Source of the DNA: Streptomyces sp. NBC_00250 | Lineage (GTDB): Bacteria; Actinomycetota; Actinomycetes; Streptomycetales; Streptomycetaceae | DNA: 64,000 nucleotides | Reading direction: 5' to 3' | Assembly: GCF_036192275.1 (NCBI RefSeq) | Contig: NZ_CP108088.1 | Span: 62,001 to 126,000 of the forward strand | Position numbers and translations under genes: made by a program | The notes under the pieces: model-generated | The model's input: the letters and a program-made list of their open reading frames with translations, nothing else | Told to the model about the DNA's origin: nothing | Database searches by the model: none | Part shown: one piece after another, positions 40,233 to 48,684 of the stretch | Layout of the letters: each line of letters begins with the position of its first letter | Numbering within the stretch: position 1 is the first letter of the stretch

Positions 40233-41321
40233 ATGTTCTCGTCCACCGCACGTAAGGCCGCGGCACCCAAGACCACCACTCGTCTGATCGCCTCCGTCCT
40301 CGCCGTGGCCGCACTCACCGGCACGGGGCTCGCCTCCGGTGCCACAGCCGGCGCCGTCCCTGCCGCAGCCGGCTCTGTCGCCCCGGCCGCCGCCCCCGTC
40401 GCCGCTTCCCTGTCCGATTCCGTGTCCGCTTCCGTGGCCCAAGCGGCGGACGTGTCCTGGCCGACCCTGAAGTCCGGGTCCCGGGGCGCGGAGGTCACCG
40501 CGCTGCAGCACCTGCTGGTCGCACGGGGCCACTCCGTGGCCGTCGACGGGGCGTTCGGCCCGTCGACCGGCCGTGCCGTCACCGCGTTCCAGCGGGCCCA
40601 GCGGCTGGCCGCCGACGGCGTCGTCGGCTCTGCCACGTGGAGCAAGCTCGTGCCGACCCTGCGCGAGGGCGGCCGGGGCCCGGCGGTGAAGGCCGTCCAG
40701 ACCCTGCTGACAGCGCGCGGCCAGAAGGTGACCGTCGACGGCACTCTGACGGCGGCCGTCGCGGCGAAGGTGAAGGCCTTCCAGAAGTCCCGCGGTCTCG
40801 CCGCCGACGGCGTCGTCGGCCGGCAGACCTGGGCGGCCCTCCTCTCCGCCCGGCCCGCGGCTCCGGTCGGCTCCCGGGCCACCACCGCGCGGAAGATCCT
40901 CGGCACGTCCGGCATCACCCTGGCCACGGTGCACCCCGGTGGCCGGCACGCCGGATCGACCGCGAAGCAGAACGTCGTCGACACGGCCAACGCAAAGGGC
41001 GCGCTCACCAGCCCGTGGGGCGACAAGCCCAATCGCAGGGTCGTCCTCGACACCCGGATGCTGAACGGCCTGCTGAAGCTGCGCACGCAGTTCGGCTACC
41101 GGGTCTCCGTCTCCGAACTCGTCGGCGGCGACCACAGTTCCCACTCCAAGCACTACGCGGGTCTGGCCATCGACATCAGTCACATCAACGGCCGACACGT
41201 GGGCGACGGCGCCCCGCACCGAGGTCTGATGGCGGCCTGCCGGCAGCTCGGCGCGAAGGAGGTACTCGGCCCGGGCGACGCCGGCCACGGCCGCCACGTC
41301 CACTGCGCCTGGCCGCGCTGA
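40233..41321 (+). CDS. Secreted M15-type peptidase with two peptidoglycan-binding domains
   Basis: A 362-residue exported wall hydrolase from ATG 40233, with AAGGAG in front. A signal peptide with a long hydrophobic core (about 17-45) is followed by an A/V/S-rich spacer. Two PG_binding_1 modules (about 75-135 and 145-205) have GAFGPSTGRAVTAFQRAQRL and TAAVAAKVKAFQKSRGL. The C-terminal domain (about 225-362) carries the D-Ala-D-Ala carboxypeptidase-type zinc motif SSHSKHYAGLAIDIS and a terminal GHGRHVHCAW. It probably cleaves stem-peptide bonds, complementing the GH25 lysozyme. Confidence 0.88.
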   Translation: MFSSTARKAAAPKTTTRLIASVLAVAALTGTGLASGATAGAVPAAAGSVAPAAAPVAASLSDSVSASVAQAADVSWPTLKSGSRGAEVTALQHLLVARGHSVAVDGAFGPSTGRAVTAFQRAQRLAADGVVGSATWSKLVPTLREGGRGPAVKAVQTLLTARGQKVTVDGTLTAAVAAKVKAFQKSRGLAADGVVGRQTWAALLSARPAAPVGSRATTARKILGTSGITLATVHPGGRHAGSTAKQNVVDTANAKGALTSPWGDKPNRRVVLDTRMLNGLLKLRTQFGYRVSVSELVGGDHSSHSKHYAGLAIDISHINGRHVGDGAPHRGLMAACRQLGAKEVLGPGDAGHGRHVHCAWPR

Positions 41322-41332
41322 GCCACGCACCA

Positions 41333-41369
41333 GCCTCGGGCGGGATCCGCACGGAACCCGCCCCGAGGC
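41333..41369 (+). terminator. Terminator after the M15-type peptidase
   Basis: Inverted repeat GCCTCGGGCGGG against CCCGCCCCGAGGC, differing by one inserted C, starting 12 bases after the stop codon. Confidence 0.6.
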
Positions 41370-42174
41370 GTATGCGGCACGGGCGGGCGGGCACTGTGGT
41401 GCGCCCGGCGCGAAGCTGCTCCCACTCGAACTCTCGGGCCTCCGCCTCCGCCTTGGCCGTCACTGCATGGTGCAGCCGCTGCTCGGCGGCCGAGCGCTCC
41501 CCCTCGGGGGGCGTGCGGCACAGCAACCTCCACGGCGGCCGCGGCCGCGCTGCACCCGTCACGATGGCTGGTACGCGTACGGAGCCCCGTACCGGCGAGG
41601 CGGCGCTCGCCCTCTCGCGCCGCGAGGAGATTCTCCTGCCGCAGCACCGCCCCGAAGAAGAAGCGGCATGCCGACAGCTACTACGCTTCGGCATGGCGCG
41701 GCACCGTCCACGGCCAGGTCGGTCGGCCAGGGAACGGGCCGCTCCACGCACTACTGATCGGGCCGGGGCAAGCACTCCCCCGCCAGCAGTCCTCGGCGGG
41801 TGTCGGCGTTCGCGCGAGAGTGCGCCCAGGGCGGACGCGGAAACGTACACACCCAAGTTGTGCAACGCAGGGAGAGGTGGCGGCTGCCCCTTCCCCCTCA
41901 GCCTGCTGGTTATGTCAGCCTCCCGGGGAGGCGTTCGTCGATGACTTCGGGAGTCACCTGGCCGCCGGAAAGTTGATCAACATCGAGTTTTGGGTTCTGG
42001 CACAGATCTTGGGGAGCCGTCGCGGAGCGTTACCTCGGTGTTCGATTACGAGGAGTCAGGCTCGTGCGAGACGGCGTCCGCTTTGTCACCTGACAACCGG
42101 AAGTGACGCTCCCTCAGGTTCCTCCCGTTCACTGCTGTGGTCGGCGGCGGACGACGATGGTGCTGGTCATGCAC
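41370..42174. other. Gene-free stretch before the IS element
   Basis: No convincing gene. A minus-strand reading around 41,385-41,480 (HHAVTAKAEAEAREFEWEQL) looks protein-like and may be a decayed gene, but it has no recognisable start, end or family. AT content rises from about 41,960 on. Confidence 0.4.
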
Positions 42175-42230
42175 TAGGAGCTGTCCGGCCGATCATGTGA
42201 CTGTCGCCTGGTCGGATCGTTGTCCTGTGT

Positions 42231-43174
42231 ATGGGGCGGGGTGAACGCGGTGATCTGTCGGACGCGGAGTGGGAACGGCTGCGGCCGTTCCTGCCCGTGA
42301 GCAATGGTCGGTGCGGGCGGTGGCGTGATCACCGGCAAGTAATCGACGGGATTCTGCACCGGGTTCGGACCGGGGTTCACTGGCGCGATCTGCCGGAGCG
42401 GTTCGGGCCGTGGAAGACGGTCTACGAGCGCCACCGGCTCTGGTCGGCCGACGTCACCTGGGAACTTCTGCTGCACCAGGTCCAAGCGGCGGCCGATGCG
42501 GCTGGCGAGATCGACTGGGACGTCTCTGTGGACTCGACCATCGTTCGCGCGCACCAGCACGCGGCCGGCGCCCGCACCGACCCTCCGCCGGCCATCGCCG
42601 GCTCAAAGGGGGACGAGACGGTGGAACACCAGGACGAAGCTCCGTGGCAGAGCCTCGTCAGCCGGCTGGTGGAGGTGGTGCAGGAGGCGAGGGCCTGGGG
42701 CGTTCGCGCGGCGGCTTCACGAGCAAGATTCACCTGAGCGCGGACGGTCGCTGCCGGCCGCTGTCCCTGATCGTTACACCGGGGCAGCGGGCCGACTGCA
42801 CCCAGTTCGCGCCGGTGCTGGAGAAGATCCGGGTTCCCCGGCGCGGTTCGGGCCGGCCCCGCAAGACGCCGGACAGCGTCGCAGCAGATAAGGCCTACAG
42901 CAACGGTCCCTGCCGTCAATACCTGCGGCGGCGCGGCATCCGGCACACGATTCCGGAGAAGGCCGACAGCCGGGCAGCCCGCCTGCGCAAGGGATCACGA
43001 GGCGGACGGCCACCGGGGTTCGACGAGGAGCGGTACAAGAAGCGCAACACCGTCGAACGAGCCGTCAATAGGCTCAAGAATTTCCGTGCGGTGGCTACGC
43101 GGTATGACAAGCGCGGCTACGTGTTCCTCGGCACCGTCTCAGCCGCAGCTGTCATCGTGTGGCTCCGCTCATGA
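42231..43174 (+). CDS. IS5 family transposase in two frames (frameshifted)
   Basis: The first frame (42231-42737) gives the N-terminal half: DLSDAEWERLRPFLP, IDGILHRVRTGVHWRDLPER and the first catalytic aspartate in DVSVDSTIVRAHQHAAG. The second frame, displaced by -1, gives RSRGGFTSKIHLSADG, the second aspartate in VAADKAYSNGPCR, and the glutamate in KKRNTVERAVNRLKNFRAVA, ending at 43174. The switch lies around 42,690-42,710, next to a run of GGGG. IS5 elements of this branch often make the full enzyme by programmed -1 frameshifting, so it may be functional rather than broken. Confidence 0.85.
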
Positions 43175-43634
43175 CCGCCCACTCGCGTTCACGTCGAGTG
43201 CGGAGGCCGACCGCGGCAAACAGGATGAGAGGCAGCTCCTTGTCGGCCTGGCCGATCGCCAGCGCGAGCCAACGATCGTTATCGGGGAGCGGCCACACCT
43301 GCATGCTCACGGCCTGCTGGCTGAGGTAGTCGAGCGGCTCGGGCACCGGCTCTCCCTCGCAGCTGGCGCTGAGATACGGTCCGAGGTCCACGACGAACGC
43401 ACTGCCCCACCGATCCGTCAGGCGTGCCGCCAGGTCGTCGAGACGGGCCTGCAGTTCGGCTTCGGCCTCAACCCAGGCGTGCCCGTCGTCGTCATCCCAG
43501 AAATCCCGACTGACCTGCAGTTCGCGCACATGATGCTCAGGTCCACCGCCCCCGGAGGCGTCGACATAGGTCACCTCCGGGAACGGCTGCACGGCCAGCG
43601 AGTCAATCGTCGAGAGGTACTCCTCGGTGGTCAC
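43152..43634 (-). CDS. Hypothetical passenger gene inside the IS element
   Basis: A 160-residue acidic protein. It begins MTTEEYLSTIDSLAVQPFPE, has ELQVSRDFWDDDDGHAWVEA and ARLTDRWGSAFVVDLGPYLS in the middle, and PLPDNDRWLALAIGQADKEL near the end. There is no signal, membrane segment or catalytic motif. The fold looks like an alpha/beta single domain, as in small immunity or contact-dependent proteins of Streptomyces, but I cannot name a family. It is wholly inside the IS ends, convergent with the transposase and overlapping its last 23 bases. Confidence 0.72.
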   Translation of the reverse strand: MTTEEYLSTIDSLAVQPFPEVTYVDASGGGGPEHHVRELQVSRDFWDDDDGHAWVEAEAELQARLDDLAARLTDRWGSAFVVDLGPYLSASCEGEPVPEPLDYLSQQAVSMQVWPLPDNDRWLALAIGQADKELPLILFAAVGLRTRREREWAVMSGATR

Positions 43635-43887
43635 GGGCGCAGGCTATGGGACCGCGCAGACAACCTCCACCGACCGTGCGCACCCACCAATGATCGGCCG
43701 GACAGCTCCTAGCCGTGAGGCTCTTGCTGATGCGGGTTCGGCGGGCTAGAACTTCGTGTGATCACTTTTCTGTGTGCCGCATGCGCCCGCCCTCTGACCA
43801 GGGCTGTGCAGCTGTCCGAGACCCTGGTCAGGCCAGAGTTCGACTGACGAATTGAACTCGACGTGTATCGCCGGGCCCCTCACCCGT

Positions 43888-44547
43888 TCACGCCCGCTGA
43901 TTGACCTGGTGTGTTCGGGCGAGCAGACGGCATGGCAGGGCTTGTTCTGAAACCCCGCCTTCTGCGTCTGGTTCCACCCGATACAGCAGAGCCGCAGGTG
44001 TGAGTGTCACGCAGTCCGTCAGATGGCCGTTGATGAAAAGGGCGCCGACTCCGTCTTCTACTGCCCAGCCGGCGGGAAGCGCGCGGCTTGCCACAGCCGC
44101 CTGATAGGACGCTCGTCGGCCCGGTTCACTGTCGTAGTGCGGGCAGACCGAGCCGGGCAGCAGGCTCAGCCCATCGGAGAGGTGGGTCAGTGGCCCAAAT
44201 GAGTCGGTGTGCGAGCCCTCGGCCCAGCAGTTGGCACCAGCGCTGATGCCGCACAACAAGGTCCCTCGGTCGAAGGCCTCGCGAAGTAGCTGGTCCACGC
44301 CGTGCGCGCGCCAGACCGCCAGCATGTTCGCGGTGTTGCCCCCACCCACATAGACGACGTCCTGAGAGAGCAGGAACGTGCGCAGTTCGTCGTCATCGAG
44401 CTCCCGCCGGAACAGCTGCAAGACACTGGGCTCGCACGAACGTGGCCGGTACGCCTCGAAGAACTGCTCGATGTAGGCGGGTGAGTCGCCGCTGGCTGTA
44501 GGGATGAAGCACACCTTGGGGCGAGGAACGGGCACCTGACCGAGCAT
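43888..44547 (-). CDS. Peptidase E (S51 family), N-terminus apparently shortened
   Basis: A 219-residue S51 peptidase-like protein. It contains RPKVCFIPTASGD, DVVYVGGGNTANMLAVWRAH, the nucleophile elbow LLCGISAGANCW (GxSAG serine), CPHYDSEPGRRASYQ and VEDGVGALFINGHL. Peptidase E cleaves Asp-X dipeptides. Intact relatives have about 35 more N-terminal residues including an ATSGG strand; here the upstream sequence is replaced by unrelated DNA next to a recombinase wreck. ATG 44547 is the first good start, without a clear ribosome site. The active-site region is intact, but the protein may be non-functional. Confidence 0.7.
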   Translation of the reverse strand: MLGQVPVPRPKVCFIPTASGDSPAYIEQFFEAYRPRSCEPSVLQLFRRELDDDELRTFLLSQDVVYVGGGNTANMLAVWRAHGVDQLLREAFDRGTLLCGISAGANCWAEGSHTDSFGPLTHLSDGLSLLPGSVCPHYDSEPGRRASYQAAVASRALPAGWAVEDGVGALFINGHLTDCVTLTPAALLYRVEPDAEGGVSEQALPCRLLARTHQVNQRA

Positions 44548-44744
44548 CCAGTAGACCGTCGTCGTCGGTGGAGAAGGCCGCCCAGAATCGCTCGGATGAC
44601 GCCGACGATGTCGATGAACTGGCAACGCTCGTGGTCGACACGTTGTTGCGTGGCCTGGGTCGGCAGGGCGGCTTCCTCACCCCTTGACGAGTTCTGGAAG
44701 GAGCACCTCGACCACCTGCGGGCCACGGTGGCCGAGTACGACCG

Positions 44745-45549
44745 GCTGAACGCCTCCTTCGCGCCGCCCAAGCCCTTGGTCTGCACGTAGATCCGGCCCT
44801 CGCCCGGGTGGATGTCGCCGATCGTCATGCCCAGCATCTCGGCGGCCCGTGCGCCGTTGTACAAGAACATGCAGAACAGTGCTCGGTCGCGGCGGCAGCC
44901 CAGCGAGTTGAACAGATCTTCGACGACATCGTCGGGGACCGCACGCGGCTCACGATCGACCGGCTTCTGCCGTTAGGCGCCCCGACGGTGCAGCCGGAAC
45001 GGCTCCAGCGGGTTGTGATGCGCCTCCAGCCGGCGCCCGTCACGGGGTTGCGGTGGCGCCGGGGAGACCAACGGGCCCTGCCCGGTTTGCAGATGGTGGT
45101 CACAGAACGCCGCCGGCACCGACACCGCGTGGTTGATGGTCGCCGGGGCATAGCCCGACCGCAGGTACGGCTTGCCGGTGCGCGCGTTCAATGACCGCGG
45201 AACGGGCGCGTCCGGGCGGCGCCGGTCCCGCGCCGGGTTGTGGCACGTCCGCAGCCAAAGGACGAAGTCGCGTACATCCACGCGCTTCGCACGGCTCCAT
45301 TCGACGTTCATCGCGGTCGAGGAACCGGAACCAGCGCAGCAGGTCAAAGGCATAGGAACGGCACGAAGCCAGCGTGTTGCCGCAGGCCGGCAACTCCCGC
45401 AGGAACTCGCCCGGCGGCGTGATCGCCCGCCCGGCACCATCGAGCACCACCCAGGGCAGTGCGGCAGCACTGGTCGCCTCCGCCCTGCCGACCCGTGCCA
45501 CCACCAGGCCGGACACCTCGCGTTCGGCGATCACCACATCGTGATGCAT
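44745..45549 (-). pseudogene. Tyrosine recombinase/integrase, frameshifted and truncated
   Basis: Minus-strand pieces in several frames make up most of a phage-type integrase: an opening MHHDVVIAEREVSG, PPGEFLRELPACGNTLASCR and YAFDLLRWFRFLDRD (SAM-like core), KRVDVRDFVLWLRTCHNPAR, NARTGKPYLRSGYAPATINH, DVVEDLFNSLGCRRDRALFC and MFLYNGARAAEMLGMTIGDI, where the Arg of GARAAEM is the first catalytic residue. At least two frameshifts are needed, and the sequence stops after QTKGLGGAKEAF, so the His-x-x-Arg and Tyr are missing. Inactive remnant of a transposon or integrative element. Confidence 0.72.
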
Positions 45550-45596
45550 CGCGTCTCCGTCTCATCGGGAACATCCCGAACGGAGGCTCCTCGCCC

Positions 45597-45934
45597 TCAC
45601 CACGCCGAGGCGTAGGACACGCCGGTAGTGCGGTCAACGGGTCGATGGACCGCCTTGCCCGAGTACGACAGGCGGAAGGAGAAGAGGTAGCAGCGGGTGG
45701 GGACCCCGGCGAACACGATGTACACCTCCCCGAAGTCCACCTCGGCCTCCGCTCCGGGGATGTGAGGCTGCGGGATCTCTTGCGCGGCTCCGGCCACTGG
45801 GCGTCCAGAGCCCTGCGGACGGTCCGCCAGGTCACGCCGTACTTGTGCTCCAGTGCACGCATCGAGATGCCGCCCTGACGTTGGTCACGGCTGATCGCCG
45901 CGTACAGCTCGGCCTTCGACTTCGGCATGCGCAT
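45597..45934 (-). pseudogene. IS21 family transposase (IstA) remnant
   Basis: The start MPKSKAELYAAISRDQRQGG and ISMRALEHKYGVTWRTVRRA is the IstA helix-turn-helix. After a deletion and a frame change the sequence resumes with PQPHIPGAEAEVDFGEVYIV and LFSFRLSYSGKAVHRP, the region of the first catalytic aspartate (EVDFGE). The rest of the DDE domain and the IstB helper are absent. It lies next to the recombinase wreck, so this is a graveyard of at least two unrelated elements. Confidence 0.72.
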
Positions 45935-46032
45935 GGAGCCCCCAACGGGAGAAGCACACGCAGCGGAGAGTCACTCGCCCTGAGTCAAGAGCATGGCCAT
46001 GCCCGACCGGCACCCTGGGCGGAGGTTCAGGC

Positions 46033-46821
46033 TCAGGAGCGCCGCGTCCAGTCCTGGTCCAGGCGGTCGGCCAGGCCGGCGGCGGTGAAGGCGGCCTTCA
46101 GTTCTTCGCGGCCCTCGGTGAAGTGGGCCCAGCTGTCGTGGTGGGCCGGGACGACACGGCGGGCGTCGAGGATCCGGGCTGCGTCGGCGGCCTGCGCGCT
46201 GTCCAGGACGATCGGATCGCCGCCGAAGAGCATGGGAAAGCGAGGGGCTCCGGCGAACAGGATGGCGGTGTCCACCGGGGCGAAGCGCCTGGCGATCTCC
46301 TTGACGGCGTCGAGGGAGGCGTTGTCGCCGCTGACGTAGACCGTCGGCAGACCCTCACCGGTCAGTACGAAGCCGACGACCTGGCCGGCGAACCGCTCGA
46401 CCTCCTCGCGCGGGCCGGGGCCGTGGATGGCGGGCACACCGGTGACGGTGATGGTGCCGCCGCCCGGGCGCTCCAACTCGACCGTCTCCCAGTCGGCCAG
46501 GCCCTTGGCCTGCTCTCCGAGGCGCTCGCCGCCGCCGGGGGTGGTGAGGGTGAGGGGGACGTCGGCGAGCAGGCCGCGGCCGGAGGTGTCGAGGTTGTCG
46601 GCGTGCTCGTCGTGGGAGAGCAGGACCACGTCGATGGGGCCGAGTTCGGCGGGGGTGGTGAGGGAGGGGGCGGTCTTGGTCAGCGTCGGACCGGTCGAGG
46701 GGTAGTCGCCGGGGCCGTCGAAGGTCGGGTCCGTCAGGAAGCGCAGGCCGCCGTACTCGAACAGGGCGGTCGGGCCGCCGAGCGTGCGGACCGGGAACTG
46801 ATCGGCGTTGAGCTGGGACAT
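46033..46821 (-). CDS. MBL-fold (UlaG-like) metal-dependent hydrolase
   Basis: A 262-residue metallo-beta-lactamase-fold protein. The start VRTLGGPTALFEYGGLRFLT is typical of UlaG-like lactonases. The metal motif is LLSHDEHADNLD (HxEHxDN variant of HxHxDH), followed by VPAIHGPGP, VSGDNAS and VPAHHDSWAHF near the end. It likely hydrolyses a small ester or lactone. ATG 46821 has AGGGGAG 5 bases upstream. It is divergent from the CGNR regulator across an AT-rich intergenic dyad, so it is probably the regulator's target. Confidence 0.85.
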   Translation of the reverse strand: MSQLNADQFPVRTLGGPTALFEYGGLRFLTDPTFDGPGDYPSTGPTLTKTAPSLTTPAELGPIDVVLLSHDEHADNLDTSGRGLLADVPLTLTTPGGGERLGEQAKGLADWETVELERPGGGTITVTGVPAIHGPGPREEVERFAGQVVGFVLTGEGLPTVYVSGDNASLDAVKEIARRFAPVDTAILFAGAPRFPMLFGGDPIVLDSAQAADAARILDARRVVPAHHDSWAHFTEGREELKAAFTAAGLADRLDQDWTRRS

Positions 46822-46838
46822 GACGTCTCCCCTGTTTC

Positions 46839-46866
46839 TCACGTAAAAATTATGTGTTTAACGTGA
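46839..46866. promoter_or_regulatory. AT-rich dyad in the MBL/CGNR divergent region
   Basis: TCACGT (46839-46844) and ACGTGA (46861-46866) flank a 16-bp AT-rich core, AAAAATTATGTGTTTA. Probable operator and promoter site for the flanking genes. Confidence 0.5.
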
Positions 46867-46908
46867 TGCCAGGCTAGGCGGGCATCACGGAAAAACGCAA
46901 GCGCTACC

Positions 46909-47526
46909 ATGAGAGGCATGGACGACACCCCGGCCACCGACACGGCGCAGACCCCTCTGCCTCCAGCTCCGGGTGCCGACCGGTACCGCTCCCTGGACTT
47001 CGCCGATACCGCCGCGACCCTGCCTGCCGGCCAGAGCTACGACCTGCTCGCCGCCCCCGAATCCGCCATGCGCTGGCTGGCCGCCCACGACCTGACCACC
47101 CCGGACGTGCAGTTGTACGACGTGTGCGCCCAGCGGATGCGCACACTTCGCGCACACGTACGCGCACTGTTCGCCGCCCGCGTCGACAGCACCACCCCGC
47201 CCGAGGCATCCCTGCGCGCGGTGAACGAGGCACTCACGGCCGTACCCACCGCGCCCCTCCTCGCCTGGGACGGGTCTCAGGGGCTGCGCCGCATCCAGGC
47301 GCACCCCACCGACCGGGCCGTCAACCACGCACTGGCGACCCTCGCCGCGGACGCCGCCGACCTGCTCACCGGTCCCGACGCCGACATCCTCGCCGCGTGC
47401 GGCTCCGCACCCTGCGACCGGTTCCTCATGCGCACCCACGGTCGGCGCCACTGGTGCTCCACCCGCTGCGGCGACCGCGCCCGCGCCGCCCGCGCCTACG
47501 CCCGACGCAGCGGTGCCTCGGACTGA
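46909..47526 (+). CDS. CGNR zinc-finger (ABATE-type) regulator
   Basis: A 205-residue protein of the CGNR family. The N-terminal ABATE-like domain (SLDFADTAATLPAGQSYDLL; LYDVCAQRMRTLRAHVRALF) is followed by a C-terminal zinc finger (about 165-200) with CGSAPCDRFLMRTHGRRHWC and STRCGDRARAARAYARR; here the usual CGNR is CGDR. Such proteins act as stress- or solvent-responsive regulators. There is no good ribosome site before ATG 46909, so the message may be leaderless; ATG 46918 is an alternative. Divergent from the MBL hydrolase. Confidence 0.83.
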   Translation: MRGMDDTPATDTAQTPLPPAPGADRYRSLDFADTAATLPAGQSYDLLAAPESAMRWLAAHDLTTPDVQLYDVCAQRMRTLRAHVRALFAARVDSTTPPEASLRAVNEALTAVPTAPLLAWDGSQGLRRIQAHPTDRAVNHALATLAADAADLLTGPDADILAACGSAPCDRFLMRTHGRRHWCSTRCGDRARAARAYARRSGASD

Positions 47527-47657
47527 CGAAGGAACGCCGCGGGCGGTGAAGCTGCACCTGGCCGGTGAGCAGGACCAAAGGCACGTGTCGATCACGCTCA
47601 CGGCAGGGAGGCGGGGGGCGGTGCAGTTCGAACCGGAGTCGGGATCTCCGGTCGGAC

Positions 47658-48590
47658 TCAGGGGATGATGACGACCTTGCCGCGGATCTGACCGGATTCG
47701 CTCAGGCGGTGGACGTCGGCGAGGTCTGCCAGTGCACGTTGCCGGCTGATGTCGATGCCGAGCGCGCCCGCGTCGACGAGTTCCACCAGCGCCGCGAGAT
47801 GTGCGACGTCGTTGCGGGCGACCATGTGCATGGCGCTCACCCGGGCATCGGCAGCCGGTTCGATGGGGGTGGCGATCGAGATGATCCTCCCGCCCGGCCG
47901 CACCAGAGGCGCCAGCGCTGCGGCGTCCGGCGGGCTCAGCGGGACCAGATTGAGCAGAGTGTCCACCGGACCGTCGAGCGCGGTGGCCACCGACCTGGCG
48001 GTGTAGTCGATCACTTGGTCCGCCCCCTGCCTCAGGACGGCCGCGGTGCTCCGCGGGCCGGCCGTGGCGATCACCTCGGCCCCCGCGTGCTTGGCAAGCC
48101 GCGTCACGAAGCCTCCGACGCCTCCCCCCGCACCGTTGACCAGCACCCGCTGACCAGCTCTCACCTTCCCGTGTTCGAACACTGCCTGCCAGGCCGTCAG
48201 GCCCGCCAAGGGAAGAGCCGCGGCGTTCGCGAGAGGGATGGACGCCGGCGCCGCGACCAGCTCGGTGGCGCGCGCCCGGACGTACTCGGCAGCCGCACCA
48301 CCGCTGTCGAGCCGCCCGATGACCCGGTCGCCGACGGCGAAGCCCTCCACTCCCGCGCCGACCTCGGCCACGGTGCCGGAGACGTCCCAACCAAGCGTGT
48401 AGGGCAGGGCCACGGGGAGGAACGCCTGCAGCATTCCGGCGCGCAGAGCGGCCTCGGTGGGATTGAAAGAGGTAGCCGCGACATGGACGAGCACTTCGCC
48501 GAAGGCCGGTCGCGGACGGGGAACAGTTTCGTAGCGGATCACGGAAGGGTCGCCGTACTCGTGGATGCGCGAGCTCTTCATCATCGTCAT
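47658..48590 (-). CDS. NADP-dependent quinone-oxidoreductase-like (MDR) enzyme
   Basis: A 310-residue medium-chain dehydrogenase/reductase of the zinc-independent quinone oxidoreductase type. It opens SSRIHEYGDPSVIRYETVPR, has GWDVSGTVAEVGAGVEGFAVGD-like GroES fold sequence and the nucleotide site VNGAGGGVGGFVTRLAKHAG at about 150-170. The structural zinc cysteines are missing, which fits this branch. It reduces quinones or enones with NAD(P)H. It is divergent from the AraC regulator with a dyad between them. Confidence 0.9.
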   Translation of the reverse strand: MTMMKSSRIHEYGDPSVIRYETVPRPRPAFGEVLVHVAATSFNPTEAALRAGMLQAFLPVALPYTLGWDVSGTVAEVGAGVEGFAVGDRVIGRLDSGGAAAEYVRARATELVAAPASIPLANAAALPLAGLTAWQAVFEHGKVRAGQRVLVNGAGGGVGGFVTRLAKHAGAEVIATAGPRSTAAVLRQGADQVIDYTARSVATALDGPVDTLLNLVPLSPPDAAALAPLVRPGGRIISIATPIEPAADARVSAMHMVARNDVAHLAALVELVDAGALGIDISRQRALADLADVHRLSESGQIRGKVVIIP

Positions 48591-48609
48591 GCCGCGAATC
48601 TACGGATCA

Positions 48610-48630
48610 CACATGGAGACGATCCATGTG
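48610..48630. promoter_or_regulatory. Dyad between the oxidoreductase and AraC genes
   Basis: CACATGGA, five bases, TCCATGTG: 8-bp perfect arms in the 94-bp divergent region. A candidate operator for the AraC protein. Confidence 0.5.
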
Positions 48631-48684
48631 TCAGACCGCCCAATTCATACGCGTACGTCTTGCACCCACCCGTAGTCTCAGCAC

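Larger units (their letters stand above)
42177..43709 (+). mobile_element. IS5-type insertion sequence (1,533 bp) with antisense passenger gene
   Basis: Ends are perfect 20-bp inverted repeats, GGAGCTGTCCGGCCGATCAT at 42177-42196 and its complement at 43690-43709. TA lies directly outside both ends (42175-42176 and 43710-43711), the 2-bp duplication expected for this IS5 branch. Inside are a transposase in two overlapping frames and, unusually, an intact minus-strand gene of 160 residues next to the right end. Confidence 0.85.

Noticed and set aside
41185..41865. Minus-strand frame of 226 codons
   Set aside because: Mostly arginine- and alanine-rich antisense sequence; only a short stretch looks protein-like and no start or domain is evident.
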